Shown here: positions 1 through 7,745 of the stretch, in pieces
How positions within the stretch are numbered: position 1 is the stretch's first letter
Layout of the letters: each line of letters opens with the position of its first letter
Assembly: GCA_046734415.1 (NCBI GenBank)
Contig: JBKPRD010000338.1
Location: 1 to 31,042, forward strand
Direction: 5' to 3'
Source of the DNA: DATBLE01 sp046734415
Lineage (GTDB): Bacteria > Actinomycetota > Thermoleophilia > Gaiellales > Gaiellaceae
DNA: 31,042 bases
Program-made: the position numbers and the translations under genes
Notes under the pieces: generated by a model
What the model was told of the DNA's origin: nothing
The model's input: only the letters and a program-made list of their open reading frames with translations
Databases searched by the model: none

Positions 1-823
1 CCGCCTGCTCGCCGAAGTTCGCGCCGGGCGCCATGCCGAGGCCGCCGATCATCCCCGCACAGAGGTCGGAGAGGACGTCGCCGTACAGGTTGGGGAGGAC
101 GAGCACGTCATACTCCTCCGGCCGCTGGACGAGCTGCATGCACATGTTGTCCACGATGCGGTCGTCGAACTCGATGTCGGGGTTCACCTCGGCGACCTCG
201 CGCGCGACGCGGAGCCACAGGCCGTCGGAGAACTTCATGATGTTCGCCTTGTGCACGGCAGTGACCTTGCGGCGGTCGTTGCGGCGTGCGTAGTCGAACG
301 CGAACTCGAAGATCCGCCGCGTCCCGGTGACCGAGATCGGCTTGATCGAGATCCCCGCGTCGCGCCAGCGCAGCGTGCCGCCCTTCGACTCGATCCACTC
401 GATCAGCTCCTCCGCGTCGGGCGAGCCTTCCTCGTACTCGATGCCGGCGTAGAGGTCCTCCGTGTTCTCGCGGACAACGATCAGGTCGACGTCGTCGAAG
501 CGCGAGCGGACGCCCTCGTAGGACTTGCAAGGGCGAACCTGCGCGTAGAGGTCGAGGCTCTTGCGCAGGCCGACGTTGACCGAGCGGAAGCCGCCACCGA
601 CCGGCGTGGTGATCGGCCCCTTGAGCGCGACGCCGTTCGCGCGGATCGAGTCGAGCACGGGCTCGGGGAGGGGATTGCCCCCGTGCTCCTCCATCACGTC
701 CGTGCCGGCGTGCTGCACGTCCCAGTCGAACTCGACGCCGGTCGCCTCGAGGACGCGGCGGGTCGCCTCGGTGAGCTCGGGGCCGGTCCCGTCGCCAGGA
801 ATCAGGGTGACTCTGTGCGCCAC
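1..823 (-). CDS. NAD-type isocitrate dehydrogenase (partial, C-terminus beyond window)
   Basis: Translating the minus strand from the GTG at 823 gives 274 codons that run off the left edge. The N-terminus reads VTLIPGDGTGPE, the nucleotide-binding start of the isocitrate/isopropylmalate dehydrogenase family. The motif VRENTEDLYAGIEYE follows; NTEDLYAGIE favours isocitrate dehydrogenase over isopropylmalate dehydrogenase. A later stretch, NLYGDVLSDLCAGMIGGLG, carries the conserved metal-binding aspartates. The enzyme would oxidatively decarboxylate isocitrate to 2-oxoglutarate in the cytoplasm. It diverges from citrate synthase with 73 bases between the starts, which fits a TCA-cycle role. Homoisocitrate or isopropylmalate dehydrogenase remain alternatives, since the family is hard to split without alignment. 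The GTG is chosen because it gives the exact family N-terminus and lies 8 bases after a TAGTCT box. Confidence 0.85.
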   Translation of the reverse strand, partial: MAHRVTLIPGDGTGPELTEATRRVLEATGVEFDWDVQHAGTDVMEEHGGNPLPEPVLDSIRANGVALKGPITTPVGGGFRSVNVGLRKSLDLYAQVRPCKSYEGVRSRFDDVDLIVVRENTEDLYAGIEYEEGSPDAEELIEWIESKGGTLRWRDAGISIKPISVTGTRRIFEFAFDYARRNDRRKVTAVHKANIMKFSDGLWLRVAREVAEVNPDIEFDDRIVDNMCMQLVQRPEEYDVLVLPNLYGDVLSDLCAGMIGGLGMAPGANFGEQA

Positions 824-831
824 GGGCGGTC

Positions 832-837
832 AGACTA
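832..837 (-). promoter_or_regulatory. Candidate -10 box for isocitrate dehydrogenase
   Basis: TAGTCT on the minus strand ends 8 bases before the GTG at 823, so transcription would start within about two bases of the start codon. No Shine-Dalgarno sequence is seen. No convincing -35 was found. Inference from the recurring TANNNT pattern in this window. Confidence 0.4.
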
Positions 838-884
838 GCCGAGGAGGCTCTGGCGTACGCGCGTGTCGCATATGCGGGTCCGGG

Positions 885-890
885 TAGATT
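885..890 (+). promoter_or_regulatory. Candidate -10 box for leaderless citrate synthase mRNA
   Basis: TAGATT ends 6 bases before the GTG at 897, the spacing expected if the transcript begins at the start codon itself. No Shine-Dalgarno sequence lies between. The -35 region is weak. Confidence 0.45.
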
Positions 891-896
891 CCAGCC

Positions 897-1982
897 GTGC
901 CAGACGACTTCAAGCCGGGTCTCGAGGGCGTCGTCGCAGTCGAGACGGAGATCGCCGAGCCCGACAAGGAAGGCGGCGTCCTCCGGTATCGCGGCGTCGA
1001 CATCACGGAGCTCGTCGGCCATGTTCCGTACGAGCGGGTCTGGGGGCTGCTCGTCGACAACGACCTGAACTCGGTCATGCCGGCGCCCGAGCCGTACGAG
1101 CCGGTCGGCCTGACCGGTAACGCGCCGGCCGACCTCCAGTCCGAGACGGCACGCTTGGCGGGGCTGTGGAAGCTCGGAAAGCTGAACGAGATCTCGGACG
1201 CCCAGGCGCGCGAGGACCTCGGGCGGCTGTCGTCCCAGATGATGGGCATCGTCGCCCGCTCGGCGCGGCTGGCGGACGGGCACACCGATCAGGTGCCGTA
1301 CGAGGTCGTCGCCCGGGGCGAGACCGCGGCGGAGAAGTTTCTCCTGCAGTGGCGCGGCGAGGCCGACCCGCGGGCTGTGAAGGCGATCGACACCTACTGG
1401 ATCTGTACAGCCGAGCACGGCCTGAACGCCTCGACGTTCACCGCGCGCGTCGTCGCCTCGACGGGCGCCGACTGCGGCGCCGCGCTGTCGGCCGCCGTCG
1501 GTGCGCTGTCCGGGCCGCTCCACGGTGGCGCGCCGGCCTACGTGAAGCCGATGCTCGAGGAGGTCGCGGGGATGGGCGACCCGGAGAAGTGGGTGCGCGA
1601 CACGCTGGACTCCGGCAAGCGGATCATGGGCTTCGGCCACCGGATCTATCGCGCGGAGGATCCACGCTCGCGGATCCTGAAGGAGACGGCGCGCGAGCTC
1701 GGCGCGCCGCAGATCGAGATCGCGGAGCAGCTCGAGGAGGTCGCGCAGGCGGAGCTCGAGCGGCGCCATCCCGAGCGGCCGCTGAAGACCAACGTCGAGT
1801 TCTACTCCGCGATCGTGCTCGACGTCGCCGAGATCCCTCCGCCGCTCGCGCCAGCGATGTTCGCATGCTCGCGAGTCGCCGGCTGGTCGGCGCACATCCT
1901 CGAGCAGAAGCGCACGGGGAAGCTCTTCCGCCCGAACGCACGGTACGTCGGGCCCGCGCCGCGCTCCCTCGAGCTCGCTTGA
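897..1982 (+). CDS. gltA: Citrate synthase
   Basis: 361 residues, slightly short against the usual 370-430 but complete. It condenses oxaloacetate with acetyl-CoA, the entry step of the TCA cycle, in the cytoplasm. Visible family motifs in order are the AEHGLNAST histidine region, GPLHGGAPAYV, the GFGHRIYR motif with the second active-site histidine, and TNVEFYSAIVLD with the catalytic aspartate region. The C-terminal RVAGWSAHILEQ is also typical. The GTG at 897 gives the start MPDDFKPGLEGVVA, normal for actinobacterial citrate synthases. It diverges from isocitrate dehydrogenase. A methylcitrate synthase cannot be excluded by eye, but no prp genes are nearby and the neighbour is a TCA enzyme. 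Confidence 0.93.
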   Translation: MPDDFKPGLEGVVAVETEIAEPDKEGGVLRYRGVDITELVGHVPYERVWGLLVDNDLNSVMPAPEPYEPVGLTGNAPADLQSETARLAGLWKLGKLNEISDAQAREDLGRLSSQMMGIVARSARLADGHTDQVPYEVVARGETAAEKFLLQWRGEADPRAVKAIDTYWICTAEHGLNASTFTARVVASTGADCGAALSAAVGALSGPLHGGAPAYVKPMLEEVAGMGDPEKWVRDTLDSGKRIMGFGHRIYRAEDPRSRILKETARELGAPQIEIAEQLEEVAQAELERRHPERPLKTNVEFYSAIVLDVAEIPPPLAPAMFACSRVAGWSAHILEQKRTGKLFRPNARYVGPAPRSLELA

Positions 1983-2470
1983 CGCTCGCGGAGGCCGCCG
2001 CGCAGGCGGACGCGCTTGCCGAGGAGGGCAAGGAGCGGGAGCTCGCCGACCTGCGGCGGCAGTGGGAGGACGAGGTCGAGGCGGGCGCGCGGTCGTCCGA
2101 CTACCGCGAGCGTGCGGTCGCGTACCGCGCGGTCGGCCAGTTCCGCTTCCGGCAGAAGATCGAGCTGCTCGGCCGGGGGCTCGACGACGAGAGCCCTGCC
2201 GTCCGCGGGTCCGCGCTGATCTCGCTGGAGCGGCTGTCGCGCGACGCTCCCGGCGCAGTCAACTCGCTGCGCTCCGTGCTGCACCGGCTCGCGACCGCCG
2301 ACGACAACCAGGCGGTGCGGCGGCTCGCGATCCTCTGCCTCCGCAACGGCTCCGCCCATCGCGACACGATCGTCCTGCTCGAGGGCCTGGCCGACGATGA
2401 CCGGCTCGAGCGCGAACTACGCGAGACCGCGGCGAAGGTGGCGGCGGGGCTGAAGCGGAAGCGCCGCTAG
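1979..2470 (+). CDS. HEAT-repeat-like helical protein
   Basis: 163 residues from a TTG at 1979 that overlaps the citrate synthase TGA (TTGA), so translation is probably coupled. The N-terminal third is acidic and charged, with alternating Glu, Lys and Arg that suggest a coiled coil. From about residue 45 onward there are helical repeats such as LDDESPAVRGSALISLERL and QAVRRLAILCLRNG, in the style of HEAT or PBS-lyase repeats. Such repeats usually mediate protein contacts; no catalytic residues are seen. The specific role is unknown. Alternative starts further upstream would lie inside citrate synthase. Confidence 0.7.
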   Translation: MTLAEAAAQADALAEEGKERELADLRRQWEDEVEAGARSSDYRERAVAYRAVGQFRFRQKIELLGRGLDDESPAVRGSALISLERLSRDAPGAVNSLRSVLHRLATADDNQAVRRLAILCLRNGSAHRDTIVLLEGLADDDRLERELRETAAKVAAGLKRKRR

Positions 2471-2472
2471 CT

Positions 2473-2634
2473 CTAGAAGCAGCCGCAGGAATTCGCGTCG
2501 CGCCCGCAGGAGGGGCAGACGCGGTTGTTGCGCCGGCGGTCGAGCATGTGCTTGACGACGCCGGACTCGATCATCAGCCAGCCGGCAACCGTCGTCAGCG
2601 CCATCAGAACGACAAGCTGAGGATCGAGGTGCAT
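2473..2634 (-). CDS. Small membrane protein with C-terminal zinc-ribbon-like tail
   Basis: 54 residues from the ATG at 2634, one base after the XerD-like stop, so it is probably the last gene of that operon. Residues 5-27 form one hydrophobic segment, likely a membrane anchor. The tail after a DRRRNNR basic stretch reads CPSCGRDANSCGCF, four cysteines that could bind zinc. The basic stretch right after the membrane segment predicts a cytoplasmic tail. Function unknown. An upstream in-frame start would add 12 residues but would run into the recombinase gene. Confidence 0.6.
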   Translation of the reverse strand: MHLDPQLVVLMALTTVAGWLMIESGVVKHMLDRRRNNRVCPSCGRDANSCGCF

Positions 2635-2635
2635 G

Positions 2636-3547
2636 TCAATTTCTTTGCACCCCACTTGGCTTCGAAACATGCTTACGCCGCGCGTGCGGGTGCGCCTGGA
2701 AGTACGACTCGCGTCGGCGCCGGTCGGTGACGTGAAGGTACATCTCGGTGGTCGCGAGGTCGGCGTGGCCGAGCATCTCCTGGACGCTGCGGAGGTCGGC
2801 GCCGCCCTCCAGCAGGTGCGTCGCGAAGGAGTGGCGGAGCAGGTGCGGGTGCACGCGGTTCGGCTCGAGGCCGGCCTGCTCCGCGATCCGGCGCAGGATC
2901 AGGAACGCTCCGGCACGCGTGAGCGGACCGCCCTGCGCGTTGAGGAACAGCTCCGGCCGGTGGCGGCGGTCGAGGTAGGGCCGGCCCCGCGAGAGGTAGC
3001 GGCGGAGGGCCTCTGCGGCGGAGCGGCCGATCGGGACGATCCGTTCCTTGCCTCCCTTCCCGACGCAGCGGACAATTCGCTCGTCGAGGTCGACGCCCGC
3101 CCGCTCGAGCCCGACGGCTTCGCTCACCCGCAACCCCGCGCCGTAGAGGAGCTCGACCAGAGCCGAGTCGCGCAGCGCGCGCGGCGTCGTTCCGTTCGCG
3201 GCTTCGATCAAGCGCTCCGTCTCGCGCGGCGAGAGCGTGCGGGGGAGCTTGCGGCGGCGGCGCGGCGGCACGACCCCGGCTGCGGGGTTGTCCGTGCGCG
3301 CGCCGAGCAGTACCTGGTGCGCGAAGAAGGCACGCGCGGCCGAGATCCTGCGGGCGATCGTCGTCGGGGCGAGGCCGTCTGCACGGAGCGCCGCGAGGTA
3401 GGTCTCGATATCCCGGCTCGTCGCCGCGGCGACCGGCTTGCCGAGGCGCGCTTCGAGGTCGAGGAGGTCACGGCGGTATGCCTCGACCGTGCGCGGCGCG
3501 CGGCGCGTTGCGAGCAGCGCGAAGAAGCCCTCGAGCTCAGGGTGCAT
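2636..3547 (-). CDS. xerD: Tyrosine recombinase XerD-like
   Basis: 303 residues, the normal Xer length. The N-terminal SAM-like core-binding domain spans about residues 1-90, and the catalytic domain follows. All active-site residues are present: R140 (AGLRVSEA), K167 (GKGGKERIVPIG), H235 and R238 (HPHLLRHSFATH), H261 (LGHADL) and nucleophile Y270 (TTEMYLHV). Xer proteins resolve chromosome dimers at dif together with a partner. The start ATG at 3547 overlaps the end of the DUF1461 gene by 11 bases. A second Xer-type gene lies 760 bases upstream on the same strand. XerC or XerD identity is assigned loosely; the basic C-terminal tail of about 20 residues is slightly longer than usual. Confidence 0.85.
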   Translation of the reverse strand: MHPELEGFFALLATRRAPRTVEAYRRDLLDLEARLGKPVAAATSRDIETYLAALRADGLAPTTIARRISAARAFFAHQVLLGARTDNPAAGVVPPRRRRKLPRTLSPRETERLIEAANGTTPRALRDSALVELLYGAGLRVSEAVGLERAGVDLDERIVRCVGKGGKERIVPIGRSAAEALRRYLSRGRPYLDRRHRPELFLNAQGGPLTRAGAFLILRRIAEQAGLEPNRVHPHLLRHSFATHLLEGGADLRSVQEMLGHADLATTEMYLHVTDRRRRESYFQAHPHARRKHVSKPSGVQRN

Positions 3548-4286
3548 GCGCCGCTGTTCGCGGCCGCGTACGGATCGCCTGCCTGCGCGCCGTGAGCGTG
3601 GCCGCGAGCAGAACGGCCGCCTGCGCCGCGACGAGCGCGCCGAGGACGAGCGCGGTGTCGCTCCAGAACGCGTCCGGGAACAGCCGCCGCAGCGTCTCCG
3701 TGTCGGCGAAGCGCCAACTGTTTCCGGAGAAGAAGACGCGATGGAAGCCGCCGAGGAAGCTGACCGGCGCGACCGCGACGTAGACGCCGACGAAGGCGGC
3801 GATCGCGAGCGTCCAGGCTGCCCCCGCCGCCACGCCGTCGCGCGCGAGGCGTCGCGTCCGCGGAACGAGTAGCAGCAGGGCGAGCGCGACAAGGCCGACG
3901 GCGTGGATCGTGTACAGACCGAGGACGTAGCCGCGGACGGCTCGGAGGTGGCGCCGCTCCTTCGGATCGAAGGCGGTGCCGCCGTCGGGCAGACGTGCCG
4001 CGCGCAGCACATGGTCGCCGCCGCCGAAGGGAACGATCGAGTGGAGCGCACCGTCGGCGAGGCGGCTGCGATCCGAGTCGGCCATACCGTACGGGTCGGG
4101 CCCGGTCCGGTCGAGCTCGAGGTGGACGAACCACGGGTGCGCGATCACGTGCACCGCGTTCCCGATCAGGATCAGCGGCAGGAAGGCGGCGAGAACGGCG
4201 ACGGCAACGGTACGACGTCGGATGCCCCGACGGTACCTGGCCGCTCCGGTCGCAGGGGAGCGGTTTCCGCAACCGGTGCCTGGCAC
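3537..4286 (-). CDS. DUF1461-type integral membrane protein
   Basis: About 249 residues from a GTG at 4286, which sits inside a palindromic repeat. The start is uncertain and could lie further downstream. Four hydrophobic segments are visible: VAVLAAFLPLILIG near the N-terminus, GLVALALLLLVP, ALAIA/FVGVYVAVAPV and VLGALVAAQAAVLLAA near the end. Between segments three and four lie FHRVFFSGNSWRF and RLFPDAFWSDTA, the hallmark pattern of DUF1461 (TIGR01906). The extracytoplasmic loop after the first segment includes VIAHPWFVHLE. The role of this family is not known. It is sandwiched between two Xer recombinase genes with a short overlap, so the three are probably co-transcribed. Confidence 0.75.
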   Translation of the reverse strand: MPGTGCGNRSPATGAARYRRGIRRRTVAVAVLAAFLPLILIGNAVHVIAHPWFVHLELDRTGPDPYGMADSDRSRLADGALHSIVPFGGGDHVLRAARLPDGGTAFDPKERRHLRAVRGYVLGLYTIHAVGLVALALLLLVPRTRRLARDGVAAGAAWTLAIAAFVGVYVAVAPVSFLGGFHRVFFSGNSWRFADTETLRRLFPDAFWSDTALVLGALVAAQAAVLLAATLTARRQAIRTRPRTAAHAP

Positions 4287-4288
4287 CG
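4274..4288 (+). repeat. Short palindromic repeat (GTGCC/GGCAC element), copy 1
   Basis: CGGTGCC T GGCACCG is a perfect 7-bp inverted repeat with a one-base centre, followed by GTTTT-like sequence. A related longer-spaced palindrome with the same arms lies inside dnaX at 23461-23488. Here it spans the likely start codon of the DUF1461 gene. Confidence 0.5.
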
Positions 4289-4306
4289 TTTTGGACCGCC
4301 CTGGGC

Positions 4307-5155
4307 TCAGGAGCGGGGGTGCGCGCGGTCGTAGACCCGCCGGAGGCGGCGGGCGTCGACGTGGCTGTAGATCTGGGTCGTCGAGAGGGAGCTGTGGCCG
4401 AGGAGCTCCTGGATCACGCGCAGGTCGGCGCCCCCCTCGAGCAGGTGGGTGGCGAAGGCGTGGCGGAGGCGGTGCGGATTGGGGAGGAGGCGCCGGAGCG
4501 TGCTCGTGTCGAGGCGGCGGCCCCTCGCCGAAAGGAAGAGGGCGTTCTCCGCTCGACGGGCCAGCTGCGGCCGGCCCTCGCGGAGGTAGGCGGAAAGGCG
4601 GTACGCCGCCTCCTCGCCCAGCGGCACCGTGCGCTCCTTCCCGCCCTTGCCGCGGCGGACGTGCACGAGTTCCTGCTCGAAGTCGACGTCCTGCAGGTCG
4701 AGACCGACGGCCTCGGCGCTCCGCAGCCCGGCCGAGTACACCAGCTCGACCAGCGCGCGGTTGCGCAGGCCGAGCGGCCCGTCGGCTCCGAGCTCCTCCA
4801 GCAGCCGGTCGATTTCCGCCGCCTTCGGCGCGGACGGCAGCCGACGAGGCCGCTTCGGCGCCAACACCGCGTCCGGAACTCGCGCCGGCCCGAGCGCGAA
4901 GGCGAGCAGCGAACGGATCGCCGAGAGCTTGCGCGAGATGCTCGCCGCCGCGAGCTTCGGGCGCCGGCGCCCGAGGTCGGCCGCATACTCGCTCAGCACC
5001 CGGAGATCGACGTCCGCGAGCGACAGTCCCCGAGCGCCGAGCCACGAGGCGAACTGCTCCAGGTCGACCCGGTAGGCGCGGCGCGTGCCGTCCGAGAGCG
5101 ACGGGCTCGCGAGGAAGCGCTCGATCTCGTCCACGGGGAGGAGTTCGCTCCCCAC
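4307..5155 (-). CDS. xerC: Tyrosine recombinase XerC-like
   Basis: 282 residues. The N-terminal core-binding domain spans about residues 1-95. The catalytic residues are all present: R145 (SAGLRSAEAVGL), K173 (GKGGKERTVPLG), H228 and R231 (HRLRHAFATH), H254 (LGHSSLS) and Y263 (TTQIYSHV). It lies 10 bases after the SNase-like gene and 20 bases before the DUF1461 gene, so one operon is likely. Presence of a second Xer in the same operon suggests the two form the XerC/XerD pair, although assignment of C and D is by inference. No dif-like site was recognised in the window. Confidence 0.85.
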   Translation of the reverse strand: MGSELLPVDEIERFLASPSLSDGTRRAYRVDLEQFASWLGARGLSLADVDLRVLSEYAADLGRRRPKLAAASISRKLSAIRSLLAFALGPARVPDAVLAPKRPRRLPSAPKAAEIDRLLEELGADGPLGLRNRALVELVYSAGLRSAEAVGLDLQDVDFEQELVHVRRGKGGKERTVPLGEEAAYRLSAYLREGRPQLARRAENALFLSARGRRLDTSTLRRLLPNPHRLRHAFATHLLEGGADLRVIQELLGHSSLSTTQIYSHVDARRLRRVYDRAHPRS

Positions 5156-5165
5156 GGCGCGACAC

Positions 5166-5660
5166 CTACGGGCCAGTGCTCGCCGCGTGGTACGGATCGA
5201 ACGGCGTGCCCGGGCACGCGCCCCACAGGCCCCGCCGGGCGGCGCGGGCCGCCAGCGCGGCTCTGAGCAACTGTCCCGCGTACCGCCCCCGGTCGTGGTG
5301 GTAGAACCAGACCGTCGCAGCGCCCTGCCGCACCAGCTCCAGGTTGAGGTTCAGCGGCCCGCGGAACAGATAGCGCAGCAGCCGCCCGTAGCGGTCGACC
5401 TGGTCGAGCCGAGGGTCGGCCTCCAGCCGCACCATCGTTCCCGGCGGCGCGAGCCGGCGCAGCACCGTCCGCGCCGCGGCTCCGTAGCACTCGTGCTCCT
5501 GCACCTCCGGGGAGTCGATCTGCACGAGCCGCACGTGCTCGCCGTTGGCGAGCACCACCGTATCGCCGTCGATGACGTACTGGATCCGCGCGAACTGAGC
5601 CGGTCCCGCGGCGGCCGGCATCGCCAGCGCGAGCACCGCGACGAGGACCCCGAGGCGCAC
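5166..5660 (-). CDS. Secreted thermonuclease-like (SNase) protein
   Basis: 164 residues from the GTG at 5660. The first 22 residues form a signal peptide (LGVLVAVLALAMPAAAG). The SNase fold follows, with YVIDGDTVVL, VRLVQIDSPEV, YGAAARTVLRRL, the DRYGRLLRYLF strand and LNLELVRQGAATVWF. The conserved acidic and arginine positions of the active site (DGDT; R in HVRL; DRYGR) are present. Expected to cleave nucleic acids outside the membrane with calcium. The start is supported by a TACTCT box ending 6 bases upstream; a longer ATG-started form would overlap the divergent gene. It probably heads the operon with the Xer genes. Confidence 0.8.
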   Translation of the reverse strand: MRLGVLVAVLALAMPAAAGPAQFARIQYVIDGDTVVLANGEHVRLVQIDSPEVQEHECYGAAARTVLRRLAPPGTMVRLEADPRLDQVDRYGRLLRYLFRGPLNLNLELVRQGAATVWFYHHDRGRYAGQLLRAALAARAARRGLWGACPGTPFDPYHAASTGP

Positions 5661-5666
5661 CAACTC

Positions 5667-5672
5667 AGAGTA
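5667..5672 (-). promoter_or_regulatory. Candidate -10 box for leaderless SNase-like gene
   Basis: TACTCT on the minus strand ends 6 bases before the GTG at 5660. No Shine-Dalgarno sequence is present in the six bases. Confidence 0.4.
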
Positions 5673-5690
5673 GTAGGCTGGCCGGCGCCG

Positions 5691-6113
5691 ATGAGGCTCG
5701 AGCACCTCTTCGACCTGGACCTGCGCTACGAGGGAGAGTACGTGGTCGTCCGGCCCTACGGCGGCCGGGACGGGATCGGGTATGCGGCCGGCGCCGGCCG
5801 GGCGACGGGCCCGCGCGTCGAGGGCGCCGTCCGCTTCTCGAACAACCCGCGCGTGCGCGGCGACGGCGTGCTGCTACCGAGGCTCGATGGAGCGATCGCG
5901 ACCGACGACGGGGCGCGCCTCGTGTTCTCGTCGACCGGCCTGGGGAAGAAGCAGGAGGACGGTCGCCGCTTTCGCGCCGCCCTGGCAATGACTCTGGAGT
6001 CCGACGACGAACGCTACGCCTGGGTGAACGACTCGCTGTGCGTCGCCGATGCCACCGTCGCCGGGCGCCACGTGACGATGCACGTTCATCGAGTGCTCGC
6101 GGAGGGCACGTAG
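5691..6113 (+). CDS. DUF3237 family protein
   Basis: 140 residues from the ATG at 5691. It starts MRLEHLFDLDLRYEG and continues through GGRDGIGYAAGAGRATGPRVEG, PRLDGAIATDDGARL and VNDSLCVADATVAGRHVTMHVHRV, which fits the DUF3237 (lipocalin-like beta barrel) family. Members are small cytoplasmic proteins of unknown function, some annotated as possible isomerase or binding proteins. It diverges from the SNase-like gene with 30 bases between starts; a TAGGCT box lies 11 bases upstream of the ATG. PEPCK follows 26 bases downstream on the same strand. Confidence 0.7.
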   Translation: MRLEHLFDLDLRYEGEYVVVRPYGGRDGIGYAAGAGRATGPRVEGAVRFSNNPRVRGDGVLLPRLDGAIATDDGARLVFSSTGLGKKQEDGRRFRAALAMTLESDDERYAWVNDSLCVADATVAGRHVTMHVHRVLAEGT

Positions 6114-6123
6114 GATTCGGAGC

Positions 6124-6132
6124 GGAAGGAGG
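6124..6132 (+). promoter_or_regulatory. Strong Shine-Dalgarno for PEPCK pointing at a non-canonical start
   Basis: GGAAGGAGG is the best ribosome binding site in this part of the window. Seven bases after it, in the PEPCK frame, the codon is ATC at 6140; no ATG, GTG or TTG occurs in frame near it. Confidence 0.6.
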
Positions 6133-6139
6133 GCGCAGG

Positions 6140-7729
6140 ATCGCGATCACGACTGAGACGCCGCTGGCCCGTCACGGGCTGAACCCGGACGGCCGCGTCT
6201 TCTGGCAGCCCACCACCGCACTGCTCTACTCGCACGCGCTGGCGCGAGGCGAGGGGAAGCTGGCGGAAGGCGGCCCGCTCGTGGTCGACACCGGCCGCTT
6301 CACCGGCCGCTCGCCGAAGGACAAGTTCGTCGTCCGCGAGCCGAGCTCCGAGGACCGGATCTGGTGGGGCACCGTCAACCAGCCGCTCGAGGAGGAGAGC
6401 TTCGACGGCCTGCGCGCGAAGGTGGTCGCCAACCTCGAGGGCCAGGACATCTACGTCGTCGACGCCTTCGCCGGCGCCGACCCCGTCCACAGGATCGGCG
6501 TCCGCGTGATCACCGCCCGCCCCTACCACGCCCTTTTCGCGAAGACGATGTTCATCGAGCCGATCGCCGGCGAGCTCGAGGACTTCGAGCCCGAGGCGCT
6601 CGTCCTGCACGCGCCCGAGGTCGAGGCGGATCCGGTGGAGGACGGCACGCGGACCGAGGTCTTCGTCGTACTCCACCCCGGCCGCAGCGAGGTGCTGATC
6701 GGCGGCACGTTCTACGGCGGCGAGATCAAGAAGTCGATCTTCACCGTGATGAACGACCGGCTCCCGCTCGAGGGCGTCTTCCCGATGCACTGCTCCGCGA
6801 ACGTCGACGACCACGGCCGGGTCGCGATCTTCTTCGGCCTGTCGGGTACGGGCAAGACCACGCTCTCGGCCGACCCGGAACGGTCGCTGATCGGAGACGA
6901 CGAGCACGGCTGGGGCGACAGCGGCGTCTTCAACATGGAGGGCGGCTGCTACGCGAAGGTGATCCGCCTCTCCGCCGAGGCCGAGCCGGAGATCTACAGG
7001 ACGACGCACACGTTCGGAACGATCCTCGAGAACGTCGTCGTCGACGAGAACGGGATCCTCGATCTCGACGACGACTCGAAGACCGAGAACACGCGCGCCG
7101 CCTACGAGCTCGAGCAGATCGGCAATGCCCTGCCGACGAAGCAGGCCGGCCACCCGAGCGCGGTCGTAATGCTCACCGCCGATGCCTTCGGGATCCTGCC
7201 GCCGATCGCGCGTCTGACGCGCGACCAGGCGATGTTCTACTTCCTCTCCGGCTACACGGCGAAGGTCGCGGGGACGGAGATCGGCGTCACAGAGCCCCAG
7301 GTGACTTTCTCGACCTGCTTCGGCTCACCGTTCCTCCCGCAGGAGCCCGCCGTCTATGCCCGGATGCTCGGCGAGAAGCTCGACGCGCACCCGCACGCGA
7401 CGGTTTGGCTCGTCAACACCGGCTGGACGGGCGGCCCGTTCGGGGAGGGCCACCGGATGCCGATCGCGGCCACACGGGGTCTGCTCCGGTCTGCGCTCGA
7501 GGGCGATCTCCATGACGTCGAGTACCGGACCGACCCGCTCTTCGGCTTCCAGGTACCGGTCTCCGTGCCCGGCGTCGAGACCGAGCTCCTCGACCCGCGC
7601 TCGACGTGGCGCGACCCACAGGCGCACGACCGCAAGGCCCGCGAGTTGGCGCGGATGTTCCGCGACAACTTCGCGAAGTTCGCCGAGTCCGCGGGGCCGG
7701 CGGTCGCGGTCGCCGGGCCCCGCGTTTGA
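6140..7729 (+). CDS. pckA: Phosphoenolpyruvate carboxykinase (ATP)
   Basis: About 529 residues, normal for the ATP-dependent family. It decarboxylates and phosphorylates oxaloacetate to PEP with ATP, the gateway to gluconeogenesis. Visible motifs are RFTGRSPKDKFVV near residue 50, FYGGEIKKSIFTVMN around 193-207, the kinase P-loop GLSGTGKTTLS near residue 233 and LIGDDEHGW for metal binding shortly after; GYTAKVAGTE and NTGWTGGPFGEGHR follow. The true start is unclear. The frame has no ATG, GTG or TTG close to the strong ribosome binding site, and the codon at the proper spacing is ATC at 6140. The only upstream in-frame start, GTG 6038, lies inside the previous gene without a ribosome binding site. 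Either an unusual AUC start or a base error explains this. Confidence 0.93.
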   Translation: MAITTETPLARHGLNPDGRVFWQPTTALLYSHALARGEGKLAEGGPLVVDTGRFTGRSPKDKFVVREPSSEDRIWWGTVNQPLEEESFDGLRAKVVANLEGQDIYVVDAFAGADPVHRIGVRVITARPYHALFAKTMFIEPIAGELEDFEPEALVLHAPEVEADPVEDGTRTEVFVVLHPGRSEVLIGGTFYGGEIKKSIFTVMNDRLPLEGVFPMHCSANVDDHGRVAIFFGLSGTGKTTLSADPERSLIGDDEHGWGDSGVFNMEGGCYAKVIRLSAEAEPEIYRTTHTFGTILENVVVDENGILDLDDDSKTENTRAAYELEQIGNALPTKQAGHPSAVVMLTADAFGILPPIARLTRDQAMFYFLSGYTAKVAGTEIGVTEPQVTFSTCFGSPFLPQEPAVYARMLGEKLDAHPHATVWLVNTGWTGGPFGEGHRMPIAATRGLLRSALEGDLHDVEYRTDPLFGFQVPVSVPGVETELLDPRSTWRDPQAHDRKARELARMFRDNFAKFAESAGPAVAVAGPRV

Positions 7730-7745
7730 CACAACCTGCGTCGCG

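Noticed and set aside
108..1895. 595-residue open frame on the minus strand
   Set aside because: It runs opposite citrate synthase and out of frame with isocitrate dehydrogenase; the product is an arginine-rich low-complexity chain typical of GC-rich shadow frames.
4286..5165. Extension of the DUF1461 frame upstream through the XerC-like gene (542 residues)
   Set aside because: The added part is Arg/Pro/Ala-rich shadow of the recombinase; the family begins near 4286 or later.
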